Below, in pieces: positions 52,686 to 62,000 of a stretch of DNA of 64,000 nt; position 1 is the first letter of the stretch; the number at the start of each line of letters is the position of its first letter. Below the pieces are notes generated by a model. It had not been told where the DNA came from, searched no databases, and saw only the letters and a program-made list of their open reading frames with translations. The position numbers were made by a program, and so were the translations under genes. The stretch spans positions 1-64,000 of the forward strand of contig JADLBC010000049.1 in the NCBI GenBank assembly GCA_020847985.1, written 5' to 3'. Origin of the DNA: Dehalococcoidia bacterium. Its GTDB lineage: Bacteria > Chloroflexota > Dehalococcoidia > Tepidiformales > Tepidiformaceae.

Positions 52686-52704
52686 CGCCCCACGGGGGTG
52701 AGGC

Positions 52705-53565
52705 ATGCGCATCGGAGCACACGTATCGAGCGCGGGCGGCCCGCACACCGCGTTCCCGAAAGCGCTCGCCATGGGCGCGGAAGCGCTGCAGGTGTTCCTT
52801 TCGGCCCCCCAGCAATGGCGCCTCCCCGCGCTGTCCGATGAGCAGGCGGAAGCCTTCATCGCCGCGCGCGGCGAAGCCGCCATCCCCGTGTTCACCCACG
52901 CCATCTACCTGAGCAACTTCGGCAGCCAGGACGAGGCCATCCAGGAGAAGTCGGTCGCATCGCTCGGGGGCTACCTGGAGTGGGCCGGCCGGCTCGGGAT
53001 CGAAGGCGTCATCGTGCACGTGGGCAGCCACCTCGGCCTCGGTTTCGATGCCGTGCGCGACCAGGCCTGCCGGCTGCTCGGCACCGTGCTCGAACGCGCG
53101 CCGGAGCACGTGAGCCTTCTGCTCGAGAACAACGCCGGGCAGGGGAACTGCATGGGCCGCAGCTTCGCCGAACTGGGCAGCCTCATCCGCGGCCTCGGTG
53201 ATGACCCGCGCCTTGGCATCTGTCTCGATACCTGCCACGCCTTCGCCATGGGGTACGACATCGCGAACACGGAAGGCTGCGAGCTGGCGCTCACCGAGCT
53301 CGCGAACGAACTCGGCCCCGGCCGCCTGCGCGCGGTGCACGCGAACGACAGCAAGGGAGCGCTCGGCGGGGTGAAGGACCGCCACGAGAACATCGGCGAA
53401 GGTTCCATCGGGTACGACGGCTTTCGCACGCTCATGGCGCACCGCGCGTTCGCCGATGTGCCGTTCCTGCTGGAAGTCCCGGGGATCGATGGCAAAGGCC
53501 CCGACGCCGAGAACATCCGCCGGCTGAAGCAGCTTCGCGATGAGGCGGGCGCGCCCGGCGCGTGA
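52705..53565 (+). CDS. nfo: Deoxyribonuclease IV (apurinic endonuclease)
   Basis: A 286-residue AP endonuclease 2 family enzyme of base-excision repair, a TIM barrel with three zinc ions. Typical segments: IGAHVSSAGGPHTAF at the start, HAIYLSNFGS, VIVHVGSHLG, LLLENNAGQGNCMGRSF, GICLDTCHAFAMGYD, AVHANDSKGALGGVKDRHENIGEG and FLLEVPG. The histidines and acids of the metal site are all in these blocks. The ATG at 52705 fits the family and has a Gly-rich ribosome-binding site. The small gene that follows after 64 bases may be co-transcribed. Confidence 0.96.
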   Translation: MRIGAHVSSAGGPHTAFPKALAMGAEALQVFLSAPQQWRLPALSDEQAEAFIAARGEAAIPVFTHAIYLSNFGSQDEAIQEKSVASLGGYLEWAGRLGIEGVIVHVGSHLGLGFDAVRDQACRLLGTVLERAPEHVSLLLENNAGQGNCMGRSFAELGSLIRGLGDDPRLGICLDTCHAFAMGYDIANTEGCELALTELANELGPGRLRAVHANDSKGALGGVKDRHENIGEGSIGYDGFRTLMAHRAFADVPFLLEVPGIDGKGPDAENIRRLKQLRDEAGAPGA

Positions 53566-53629
53566 CCCCGCTGCTGTGGCTCCTTCCCCGGGGTGCCGTT
53601 AGTCTGGAAACCCGAGGACGACAGCGAAC

Positions 53630-53926
53630 ATGACCAAGCTCACCCCCCAACTGCTGGATGAATGCGCCGAATGGGTCTGGGAACAGATGCAGGAAGACGG
53701 CGTGTACCTCGCCGGCGAAGTGGTGGACCTCATCCTCGCGGTCGAACGGGAGCTTGGCATCCAGGCCGGCGCCGCCGCGGAAAACGCGCCTCGCATCGAA
53801 CGCGAACTCATCGATCGCGGTGTCTCCGGCAACCCGAACGCCATCACGGCGGACGTGATCCGCGTGGTCCTCGAATGGGAGGACGAGTTCCTGGGCCTCG
53901 CCGGCATCGCCCGCGCCGACTGCTGA
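53630..53926 (+). CDS. Small acidic protein, function unknown
   Basis: A 98-residue, strongly acidic, mostly helical protein (LTPQLLDECAEWVWEQMQED and VVDLILAVERELGIQ) ending in ARADC. The ITADVIRVVLEWEDEFLGLAG segment looks like a small helical bundle. No family was recognised. GAGG about 15 bases upstream of the ATG is a possible ribosome-binding site. It lies between nfo and the glmS ribozyme. Confidence 0.55.
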   Translation: MTKLTPQLLDECAEWVWEQMQEDGVYLAGEVVDLILAVERELGIQAGAAAENAPRIERELIDRGVSGNPNAITADVIRVVLEWEDEFLGLAGIARADC

Positions 53927-54027
53927 GGCGATTGACGGACCAATCGCCCGCGGGCGAGACTGGGTCGGCAAGCAGGAGGTGAATCGCGCGGAAACAACCG
54001 CGGCATCCCAGGACGTGAAACCAGTGA
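53927..54027 (+). other. Presumed glmS promoter region
   Basis: This stretch between the small acidic gene and the ribozyme should contain the start of the glmS transcript. TTGACG at about 53932 resembles a -35, but 17 bases later only a GC-rich CGAGAC follows, so no convincing promoter can be named. Confidence 0.3.
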
Positions 54028-54170
54028 AGCGCCAGGTCCGCGGCCACACCGGCCACGGATGACGAGGCGGGGGCAGTATCGAAACACTCGGCGGATGGCC
54101 CCCCGGCATGCACAGTCGTCAGGCAGCGGCCAAACCAGCACGGGCAACCGGCTGACAGATCCGCTCCCAC
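54028..54170 (+). ncRNA. glmS ribozyme
   Basis: The leader of glmS carries the conserved blocks of the glucosamine-6-phosphate-activated self-cleaving ribozyme in order: the cleavage site A|GCGCC (54028|54029), P1 (TCCG 54037-54040 with CGGA 54056-54059 and GGCC with GGCC around ACACC), GACGAGG (54061-54067), the stem GGGGGC (54069-54074) with GCCCCC (54098-54103) that encloses ATCGAAA and TCGGCGGATG, then CCGGC, CACAG (54111-54115) and a P4-like stem AGCGG (54125) with CCGCT (54161-54165). Cleavage induced by GlcN6P marks the glmS mRNA for decay. The 3' boundary is approximate. Confidence 0.9.
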
Positions 54171-54254
54171 GTGCGAAGGGTGTCGCGCACCCTCCCCACA
54201 CGTCCACCTCAACCTCACGCCCAGTCTCGCGGCCCGGTCCATCCCGGCCGCCCA

Positions 54255-54278
54255 GCGCCACCGCATACCCGGTGGCGC
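54255..54278 (+). promoter_or_regulatory. Hairpin between ribozyme and glmS ribosome-binding site
   Basis: GCGCCACCG (54255-54263) and CGGTGGCGC (54270-54278) form a nine-pair stem with a CATACC loop. It lies three bases before the GAGGGAG ribosome-binding site (54281-54287). It could stabilise the mRNA or limit ribosome access; no evidence favours either. Confidence 0.5.
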
Positions 54279-54298
54279 CAGAGGGAGTTTGCTGAGTT

Positions 54299-56149
<1,851 letters not shown>

Positions 56150-56170
56150 CGGACGATAGGGCAGGTAACG

Positions 56171-56207
56171 AGCGGCCCTTCCCGGGTTGGGAGCCGGGTG
56201 GGCCGCT
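56171..56207 (+). terminator. Hairpin behind glmS overlapping the ppsA promoter
   Basis: AGCGGCCC (56171-56178) pairs with GGGCCGCT (56200-56207), with an inner CCCGG/CCGGG stem. It begins 22 bases after the glmS stop and is followed by GGTATAAT, which is also the -10 of the next gene. It may terminate glmS transcription while its DNA holds the ppsA -35. Confidence 0.5.
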
Positions 56208-56215
56208 GGTATAAT
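56187..56215 (+). promoter_or_regulatory. Sigma-70-type promoter of ppsA
   Basis: The -35 is TTGGGA (56187-56192), the spacer 17 bases and the -10 TATAAT (56210-56215) with TGG before it (extended -10). It is the best consensus promoter in the window. The ATG at 56268 follows a leader of about 45 bases with GGAGG. Confidence 0.75.
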
Positions 56216-56267
56216 TCGCGCTGCTATCAGCCGCACCTATGATGCCCCCGCGGAGGTATAGGCTCTC

Positions 56268-58568
56268 ATGATTTCACTCGCACGATCGGTCGTCTGGTTC
56301 AAGGATGTCGGCCGCGAGGACCTTGGCCTCGTTGGCGGCAAGGGCGCCAACCTGGGAGAGCTCACGCGCGCGGGTATCCCCGTGCCTCCCGGCTTCGTGG
56401 TCACGGCTGACACCTACTTTCACTTCATCGCCCAGAACGGCCTCGAACCGGCGCTCAAGAAAGAGCTCTTCGGGCTCGATGTCTCCGACTCGCGCGCGCT
56501 GAATGAGCGCGCCGAGCGCATCAAGCAGCGCATCATCGAAGCACCCATGCCGGCCCATATCGCCGAGGAGATCAAGGCGGCCTACCGCGAACTGGGCGAA
56601 GGCGCCGTTGCCGTGCGCAGCTCCGCCACCGCCGAGGACCTCCCGGAGGCCTCGTTCGCGGGCCAACAATCGACGTTCCTCAACGTCGTGGGCGGCGACA
56701 ACGTCGTGAAGGCGGTCCAGGCCTGCTGGGCGTCGCTCTTCGAAGGCCGGGCCATTTTCTATCGCGAAGAGGCTGGTTACGACCACCTCAAGGTCGGGCT
56801 CGCCGTTCCGGTGCAGCGCATGGTGCAGTCCGAAAAGTCGGGCGTGATGTTCACGGTCGAGCCCGTGCGTTCGGACCCCACGACCATCACGATCGAAGCC
56901 GTCTACGGACTCGGCGAAGGCATCGTCTCCGGCGAAATCTCGCCCGACCTGTACCTGGTGAAGAAGGACTCGCTGGTGATCACGAGCAAGACGCACGTGC
57001 CCCAGCCGCGCATGATCGCCAAAGCCCACGATTCGGATGGCAGCCACGAAGGCGCGAACTCCTGGCAGCCTGTCCCGGACGCGCTCGTCGATCTGCCCAA
57101 GCTTAACGACGCCGATATCCGCGAACTCGCGCGCATCGGCCGCAGCGTCGAGCAGCACTACGGCGGGCCCCAGGACATCGAATGGGCCTACGAGGCCGGG
57201 AAGTTCTACCTCACGCAGGCCCGCCCGGTCACGACCATGAAGGTGGCCGTGGACGACGACGAGGGCGAGGAAGAGACCGCCGCCGTCCTCCTCAAGGGCC
57301 AGCCCGCCAGCCCCGGCGTCGGGATCGGCATCGTGCGCGTGGTCCACGACCCGCGCGACATCGACATCGTCAAGTCCGGCGACGTGCTCGTCGCGGAGAT
57401 GACAACGCCCGACTTCGTGCCCGCCATGAAGCGCGCCGCGGCCATCATCACCGAGCGCGGCGGGCGCACCTGCCACGCCGCCATCGTCAGTCGCGAACTC
57501 GGCATCCCCTGCGTCGTCGGCGTGGGCGATGCCACGAAGCTCGATGTGGACCGCCTGGTCACGGTCGATGGCTCGCTCGGCGTGATCTACGACGGCCGCG
57601 CCGAAGCCCGGCTCCAGTGGGCTGAACGGCAGAAGGAACGCTATTCGCGTGCTGCCACCCTGAAGACGAACACGAAGCTCTATGTGAACCTCGCGGAGCC
57701 CGAGCTGGCCGAGGTCGTGGCGAAGCGTCACGTCGATGGCGTGGGGCTGCTGCGCGCGGAGTTCATCGTCGCCCAGATTGGCACGCACCCGCGCCAGTTC
57801 ATCGAGGACGGCCACCCCGAGGAGTACACAAAGAAGCTGGCGGAGGGCATCAGCGAGTTCTGCCGCGCCTTCGCGCCCCGGCCCGTGGTCTACCGCCTCA
57901 CCGACTTCAAGACGAACGAGTACGCGAACCTGCGCGGCGGCGCGAAGTACGAACATTCGGAAGAGAACCCGATGATCGGCTTCCGCGGCGCCAGCCGGTA
58001 CATCCAGGAGCCCGACATCTTCCGGCTCGAACTCGATGCCATCAAGCTCGTGCGGAGCGAGTTTACGAACCTCGCCATCATGGTGCCGTTCGTGCGCACC
58101 CCGGCCGAACTCCAGGGCGTGAAGCAGGCTCTCGCCGAGGAAGGCCTTGTCCGGTCGCCCGACTTCAAGCTCTGGATGATGGTCGAAGTCCCGTCGAACG
58201 TCCTCATCCTCGACCGCTTCATCGATGTCGGCATCGATGGCATCTCCATCGGCTCGAACGACCTGACCCAGCTCGTGCTCGGCGTCGACCGCGACAGCGA
58301 GAAGCTCGCGGCCACGTTCGACGAGCGGAACGAGGCGGTGATGCTCGCCATCCAGACGGCGGTGACCACGGCCCGGCGCCGCGGCCTCACCGTGTCCATC
58401 TGCGGCCAGGCGCCGAGCGTGTACCCCGAGGTCACCGAGCACCTCGTCGAGTGGGGCGCCACGAGCGTGAGCGTCAGCCCCGACATGATCGACCAGACCC
58501 GCGAAATCATCGCGGACGCTGAAGCGAAGCTCGGCCGGGCGCCTCTGCAGCTGCCTTCCCGCGAGTAG
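56268..58568 (+). CDS. ppsA: Phosphoenolpyruvate synthase
   Basis: A 766-residue enzyme that makes PEP from pyruvate and ATP (products AMP and phosphate). The ATP-binding N-terminus has VGGKGANLGELTRAGIPVPPGF and AVRSSATAEDLPEASFAGQQ; the swivelling domain holds the phospho-His in ERGGRTCHAAIVSREL; the PEP/pyruvate barrel has LRAEFIV, NPMIGFRGASRY, MMVEVPSN, SIGSNDLTQL and SICGQAPS. This order and length fit PpsA rather than PPDK. GGAGG precedes the ATG. A terminator with TTTT follows. It complements pckA and the carboxylase in gluconeogenesis. Confidence 0.95.
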   Translation: MISLARSVVWFKDVGREDLGLVGGKGANLGELTRAGIPVPPGFVVTADTYFHFIAQNGLEPALKKELFGLDVSDSRALNERAERIKQRIIEAPMPAHIAEEIKAAYRELGEGAVAVRSSATAEDLPEASFAGQQSTFLNVVGGDNVVKAVQACWASLFEGRAIFYREEAGYDHLKVGLAVPVQRMVQSEKSGVMFTVEPVRSDPTTITIEAVYGLGEGIVSGEISPDLYLVKKDSLVITSKTHVPQPRMIAKAHDSDGSHEGANSWQPVPDALVDLPKLNDADIRELARIGRSVEQHYGGPQDIEWAYEAGKFYLTQARPVTTMKVAVDDDEGEEETAAVLLKGQPASPGVGIGIVRVVHDPRDIDIVKSGDVLVAEMTTPDFVPAMKRAAAIITERGGRTCHAAIVSRELGIPCVVGVGDATKLDVDRLVTVDGSLGVIYDGRAEARLQWAERQKERYSRAATLKTNTKLYVNLAEPELAEVVAKRHVDGVGLLRAEFIVAQIGTHPRQFIEDGHPEEYTKKLAEGISEFCRAFAPRPVVYRLTDFKTNEYANLRGGAKYEHSEENPMIGFRGASRYIQEPDIFRLELDAIKLVRSEFTNLAIMVPFVRTPAELQGVKQALAEEGLVRSPDFKLWMMVEVPSNVLILDRFIDVGIDGISIGSNDLTQLVLGVDRDSEKLAATFDERNEAVMLAIQTAVTTARRRGLTVSICGQAPSVYPEVTEHLVEWGATSVSVSPDMIDQTREIIADAEAKLGRAPLQLPSRE

Positions 58569-58594
58569 CGAGCGGAACCGGCGAAACGATCACG

Positions 58595-58624
58595 AGGCCC
58601 GGCGGGAATCTGCCGGGCCTTTTC
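58595..58624 (+). terminator. Terminator of ppsA
   Basis: AGGCCCGGC (58595-58603) and GCCGGGCCT (58612-58620) pair around an eight-base loop and are followed by TTTTCG. The hairpin starts 27 bases after the stop codon. Confidence 0.8.
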
Positions 58625-58628
58625 GTGC

Positions 58629-58961
58629 TCACGCCGCGAGTGCCATCCACGCTTCCAGCACCTGGTCGGCTGTCGGCAGCTGGCGGCAGGGGGTGCCGGC
58701 CTCGAAGGCGGCGTCGCCACAGTCCTCGACGTACGGGTCGAGCATGAGGCGCGCGTACAGTTCCGAGTGCCGGAACCGCTCGCAGTCCGCCTCGCTCTCC
58801 CACACGACCACGCCCACGACTTCGCCACCGCGGCGATGGACCCAGTGGCTGGAGAGCAGCCCGCTGAACTCGCCGATGGCAAGTTCGACGCTCTCGATGT
58901 AGAGGGCGACGTGGTTGGCCGGCACTTCGTCGACGCGGAAGGTCAGGACCTGGATTTCCAT
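58629..58961 (-). CDS. Dimeric alpha-beta-barrel (ABM-like) protein
   Basis: A 110-residue protein. The first strand MEIQVLTFRVD, a helix (HVALYIESVELAIGEF), strands GLLSSHWVHRRGGEVVGVVVWESEADCERF, and a closing helix resemble the antibiotic-biosynthesis-monooxygenase/EthD-like ferredoxin-type barrel. Such small proteins can bind heme or hydrophobic ligands; the role here is unknown. The ATG at 58961 has GAGAGA upstream. It is convergent with ppsA and divergent from dgt across about 160 bases in which no other gene is seen. Confidence 0.65.
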   Translation of the reverse strand: MEIQVLTFRVDEVPANHVALYIESVELAIGEFSGLLSSHWVHRRGGEVVGVVVWESEADCERFRHSELYARLMLDPYVEDCGDAAFEAGTPCRQLPTADQVLEAWMALAA

Positions 58962-59116
58962 TGTCTCTCTCCTCGCGGCTGGTGGCCGCCGTGTTGCTTC
59001 CTGTGCCCTCATCGTCGCCCGGAACGGGCCGCCCGCCATGCGCGAAAGGCCACATCGAATGCTCGGTCGAAGGTCGGAGAGTGGCCGGAGGCGACAGCCA
59101 GTGTCGGCGTGGCTCG

Positions 59117-59122
59117 TACAAT
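59117..59122 (+). promoter_or_regulatory. Candidate -10 for a leaderless dgt mRNA
   Basis: CTCGTACAAT gives TACAAT at 59117-59122. The first ATG of dgt (59121) overlaps it, but the ATG at 59130 lies eight bases after it, at the expected transcription start. This favours 59130 as the true start. Confidence 0.5.
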
Positions 59123-59129
59123 GACGGCG

Positions 59130-60191
59130 ATGCAGCACGCCACCGTCCGTGACCGGCTTCTTGCGCGCGAAGCCTCACTGAGCCCGTTCGCCGCGCGCGA
59201 GCTGACCTCGAAGGGTCGCGCCCGGCCGGAAGCGCCGCCGTTGCTCGCCACGGCCTACCAGGTCGACCGCGACCGCGTGCTGCGAACGAAGGCATTTCGC
59301 CGCCTGAAGCACAAGACGCAGGTATTCGTCGCGCCGGAAGGCGACCATTATGTCACTCGTCTCACGCACACCCTCGAAGTCGCGCAGGTCGCGCGCGCCA
59401 TCACGCGGGCTCTGAACTTGAACGAGGACCTTGCCGAGGCTGCGGCCCTCGGGCATGACATCGGACACGGCCCCTTTGGCCACGCGGGCGAAGAAGCTCT
59501 CGCGGAGTGCCTGCCGGATGGCTTCCGGCATAACTACCAGTCCGTGCGGGTGCTCGACCGCCTGGAGAACGGCGGCGCCGGCCTCAACCTCAGCCACGAA
59601 GTCCTGGACGCTATCGAGAAGTCATCGAAGGCGCGCGCCGACATCTTCGCCGAGGGCTGGGGCGTGCCCGTCACGCTCGAGGGCCAGGTCGTGAAGGTCG
59701 CCGACGCCATCGCCTATGTGAACCACGACATCCTCGATGCCATCCGCGCCGGCCTCATCGCCGAGGAGGACCTCCCGGGGAGTGCGCGCCGCGAACTCGG
59801 GGGCTCGTACGAAGCACGCGTGGACCGTCTCGTCGGCGACATCGTCGATGCGAGCCACGCTGCCACTGGCGAGAGCCCGGTCGACGAAACGCCCGTCATC
59901 CGGTTCAGCTCCGCGGTCGCGGCGGCGGCGAACGAGCTGCGCGAGTTCATGTTCCAGCGTGTCTACCTGTTCGATGGCACGCGCGCCGAGGCCGAGCGCG
60001 GCAAACGGGTGGCGATCTTCCTCTTCCGGCACTTCGTCAAGCATCCCGGAGGTATCTCCCCGGGGTTCTCCCTGCCTGGCGACCCGGTCGAGCGCCGGGC
60101 GGTGGACTTCGTCTCCGGGATGACAGACCGCTATGCTATCCGGCTGGCGCGAGAACTCGGTTGCGACGATGCCGTGGGGTGGCGGGCGTAA
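59130..60191 (+). CDS. dgt: Deoxyguanosinetriphosphate triphosphohydrolase-like protein (dNTPase)
   Basis: A 353-residue HD-domain dNTP triphosphohydrolase (type 2 group), which removes triphosphate from dNTPs. Features: DRDRVLRTKAFRRLKHKTQVF, THTLEVAQVARAI (first His), LGHDIGHGPFGHAGEEAL (HD pair), YVNHDILDAIRAGL, and PGGISPGFSLPGDPVERRAVDFVSG shared by bacterial Dgt proteins. It limits dNTP levels and affects replication fidelity. An ATG at 59121 would add three residues (MTA). The frame is open far upstream, but those residues do not fit the family. dnaG lies downstream. Confidence 0.93.
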   Translation: MQHATVRDRLLAREASLSPFAARELTSKGRARPEAPPLLATAYQVDRDRVLRTKAFRRLKHKTQVFVAPEGDHYVTRLTHTLEVAQVARAITRALNLNEDLAEAAALGHDIGHGPFGHAGEEALAECLPDGFRHNYQSVRVLDRLENGGAGLNLSHEVLDAIEKSSKARADIFAEGWGVPVTLEGQVVKVADAIAYVNHDILDAIRAGLIAEEDLPGSARRELGGSYEARVDRLVGDIVDASHAATGESPVDETPVIRFSSAVAAAANELREFMFQRVYLFDGTRAEAERGKRVAIFLFRHFVKHPGGISPGFSLPGDPVERRAVDFVSGMTDRYAIRLARELGCDDAVGWRA

Positions 60192-60297
60192 ACGGCTCGT
60201 AATCAGGACGTACCGCCGCCATGCAAATTTCTTGCCGGTACCCGCCTCGAATTCGATAATCAGCGAAACGCGCCGTCGCGTGCTCCGTACCGGCTGG

Positions 60298-60303
60298 TAT
60301 AGA
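60298..60303 (+). promoter_or_regulatory. Candidate extended -10 of the SH3/CARDB gene
   Basis: CTGGTATAGA gives TATAGA at 60298-60303 with TGG before it. The ATGs at 60308 and 60317 follow at once, so the leader would be absent or about six bases long. Confidence 0.5.
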
Positions 60304-60316
60304 GCGGATGGATTGC

Positions 60317-61915
60317 ATGACTGACACACCCGGGTCGTACCCGCCTGACGAACCTATCATCGGCGCGGCGACCCCTCCGCTCCCCCCGCGGACCCCGAAC
60401 CCTCCCCCCGCCTTCGGGGGTGGCGCCGCCGTGGCCGGCGACGACGGCTGGGATGACGACGACGAGTACTACGACGACGAAGACGGCGAGTACGACGAGT
60501 ATGACGAAGGCGAGTACTATGACGACCGCTACTACTCGGACGTCCCGGCCCGTCAGCCCATGTTCTATGTCTTCATCGCGCTCGCGGTGCTCGTCGGCGC
60601 CGCGGCCGTCTTCCTGCTGTACTCGGTCGTGCGCGGCGATGACGACGATGGCCCGGGCGTGGCAGCCACGGAGACGGCGAAAGCCCAGGTGCGCATTGAT
60701 TCGCCGCGCGCTGGCGACCGCCTCGATATCGGCCGCCAGTACGACGTGATCGTCGCCGCCAACGCGAGCGAGCCCATCACAAAATTCCAGCTTTTCGTGG
60801 GGGACCAGGCGTTCCAGGAGATTGGCGCGCCGCAGCCCAACGCCGAGAAGGTCTATAACGCGAGCCTCCCCATTCGCCTGGAGAAGCGCGGCGAGTACTC
60901 CATCTTCGTCCGCGTGACCACGCAGTCGGGCGCAACGAAGGACTCCGACAAGGTTCGCGTCGTCGGCGTCGAGGACATCGGCACGGCCACGCGCGACATC
61001 GTCGGCCGTGTGACCGCCCAGGTCACGGTCCGGCGCATCCCCGCCGACAACGGCGAGGCGCTCGGCACGCTCAATTCGGGCCAGACCGTGAAGGTGCTCG
61101 GCAAGACGGCCGACAGCGAGTGGCTCTACATCGATGCCAGCGGCGGAGGCTGGGTGAAGAAGGCCGCCGTGGAGGTGTCCGAGTCGCTCGCGCTCGTACC
61201 CATCCGCGCAGAAACACCCACTGCCGTGGCCGCGACGGCGACCGTCGCCGCCATCCCTTCGCCCTCCCCGAGCCCGACCGCGACGGCGACGAACGCGCCC
61301 GACTTCGTGCCCACCGACGCGCTGCTCACCGACCCGACGCACCTTCGCGTGACCGTCACCAACGTCGCCAGCAACGCGTACAGCGGCTCACTCGTGGTTT
61401 CGGCGGGGACGCTGGCCGGAGCGCGCGCGTTCGCCGTCAACCTCGGCGCGAACAACGGCACCGCCGCGGTCACGTTCGAACTCGCCAACGCGGTGACGCA
61501 GCGCACGACGGTGGAAATCCGCGTCGACCCGGACAACGCCGTGAAGGAGACGAACGAGGCGAACAACAGCGCCACGTTCACGCTGCAGCCGGCGGTGGAA
61601 GCGCCGAGCCTGTCGCTCACGGCGCAGCTGGCGGGGACGAACGTTTCGGTGACCATCGCGAACAGCGGCGGCGACTTCGCCTCCACGGATGCCCGCATCG
61701 TGCTGACGATCGACCTCAACGGCAGCGTCACCACGACGGAGACGCCGATTTCGCTCGCGCTGAAGAAGAACGAGAGCCGCAACGTGAGCGTCCCGCGGCC
61801 AGCCGGCAGCGGTCAGGCGACGATCCGGCTGATGGTCGGAGGGCAGGCGGTCGCGTCCGCTTCGCTCACCATCCCGCCCCCTGGGCCGACGGCCAGCCCG
61901 ACCCTCCCGAACTGA
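60317..61915 (+). CDS. Membrane-anchored protein with acidic Tyr-rich tail, SH3-like and CARDB-like domains
   Basis: A 532-residue protein. Residues 1-40 are Pro-rich; about 44-76 is an Asp/Glu/Tyr-rich stretch (for example DDDDEYYDDEDGEYDEYD), inside the cell; a single helix (MFYVFIALAVLVGAAAVFLLYSV) follows. Outside come an Ig-like part (QVRIDSPRAGDRLDIG), an SH3b-like repeat (VTVRRIPADNGEALGTLNSGQTVKVLG), a Pro/Thr/Ser linker and two CARDB-like domains (EIRVDPDNAVKETNEANNSA). It may bind the cell wall or report on it. ATG 60308 would add three residues; 60317 is preferred given the -10 position. Confidence 0.75.
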   Translation: MTDTPGSYPPDEPIIGAATPPLPPRTPNPPPAFGGGAAVAGDDGWDDDDEYYDDEDGEYDEYDEGEYYDDRYYSDVPARQPMFYVFIALAVLVGAAAVFLLYSVVRGDDDDGPGVAATETAKAQVRIDSPRAGDRLDIGRQYDVIVAANASEPITKFQLFVGDQAFQEIGAPQPNAEKVYNASLPIRLEKRGEYSIFVRVTTQSGATKDSDKVRVVGVEDIGTATRDIVGRVTAQVTVRRIPADNGEALGTLNSGQTVKVLGKTADSEWLYIDASGGGWVKKAAVEVSESLALVPIRAETPTAVAATATVAAIPSPSPSPTATATNAPDFVPTDALLTDPTHLRVTVTNVASNAYSGSLVVSAGTLAGARAFAVNLGANNGTAAVTFELANAVTQRTTVEIRVDPDNAVKETNEANNSATFTLQPAVEAPSLSLTAQLAGTNVSVTIANSGGDFASTDARIVLTIDLNGSVTTTETPISLALKKNESRNVSVPRPAGSGQATIRLMVGGQAVASASLTIPPPGPTASPTLPN

Positions 61916-61987
61916 CGTAACGCGGGCGGCTTCGTACAGAAGCCTCCCGTGTGCCGTCTGCCCCGGGGATGTGGCAAACGGCTGGCC

Positions 61988-61993
61988 TACAAT
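61988..61993 (+). promoter_or_regulatory. Candidate -10 for a leaderless dnaG mRNA
   Basis: GGCCTACAAT gives TACAAT at 61988-61993. The dnaG ATG (62001) lies eight bases after its end, with no ribosome-binding site between, so the message probably begins at or next to the ATG. Confidence 0.5.
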
Positions 61994-62000
61994 CGCGACG

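Noticed and set aside
56274-58442. 722-codon open frame antisense to ppsA
   Set aside because: Low-complexity His/Asp/Val/Arg content and full overlap with an intact PpsA.
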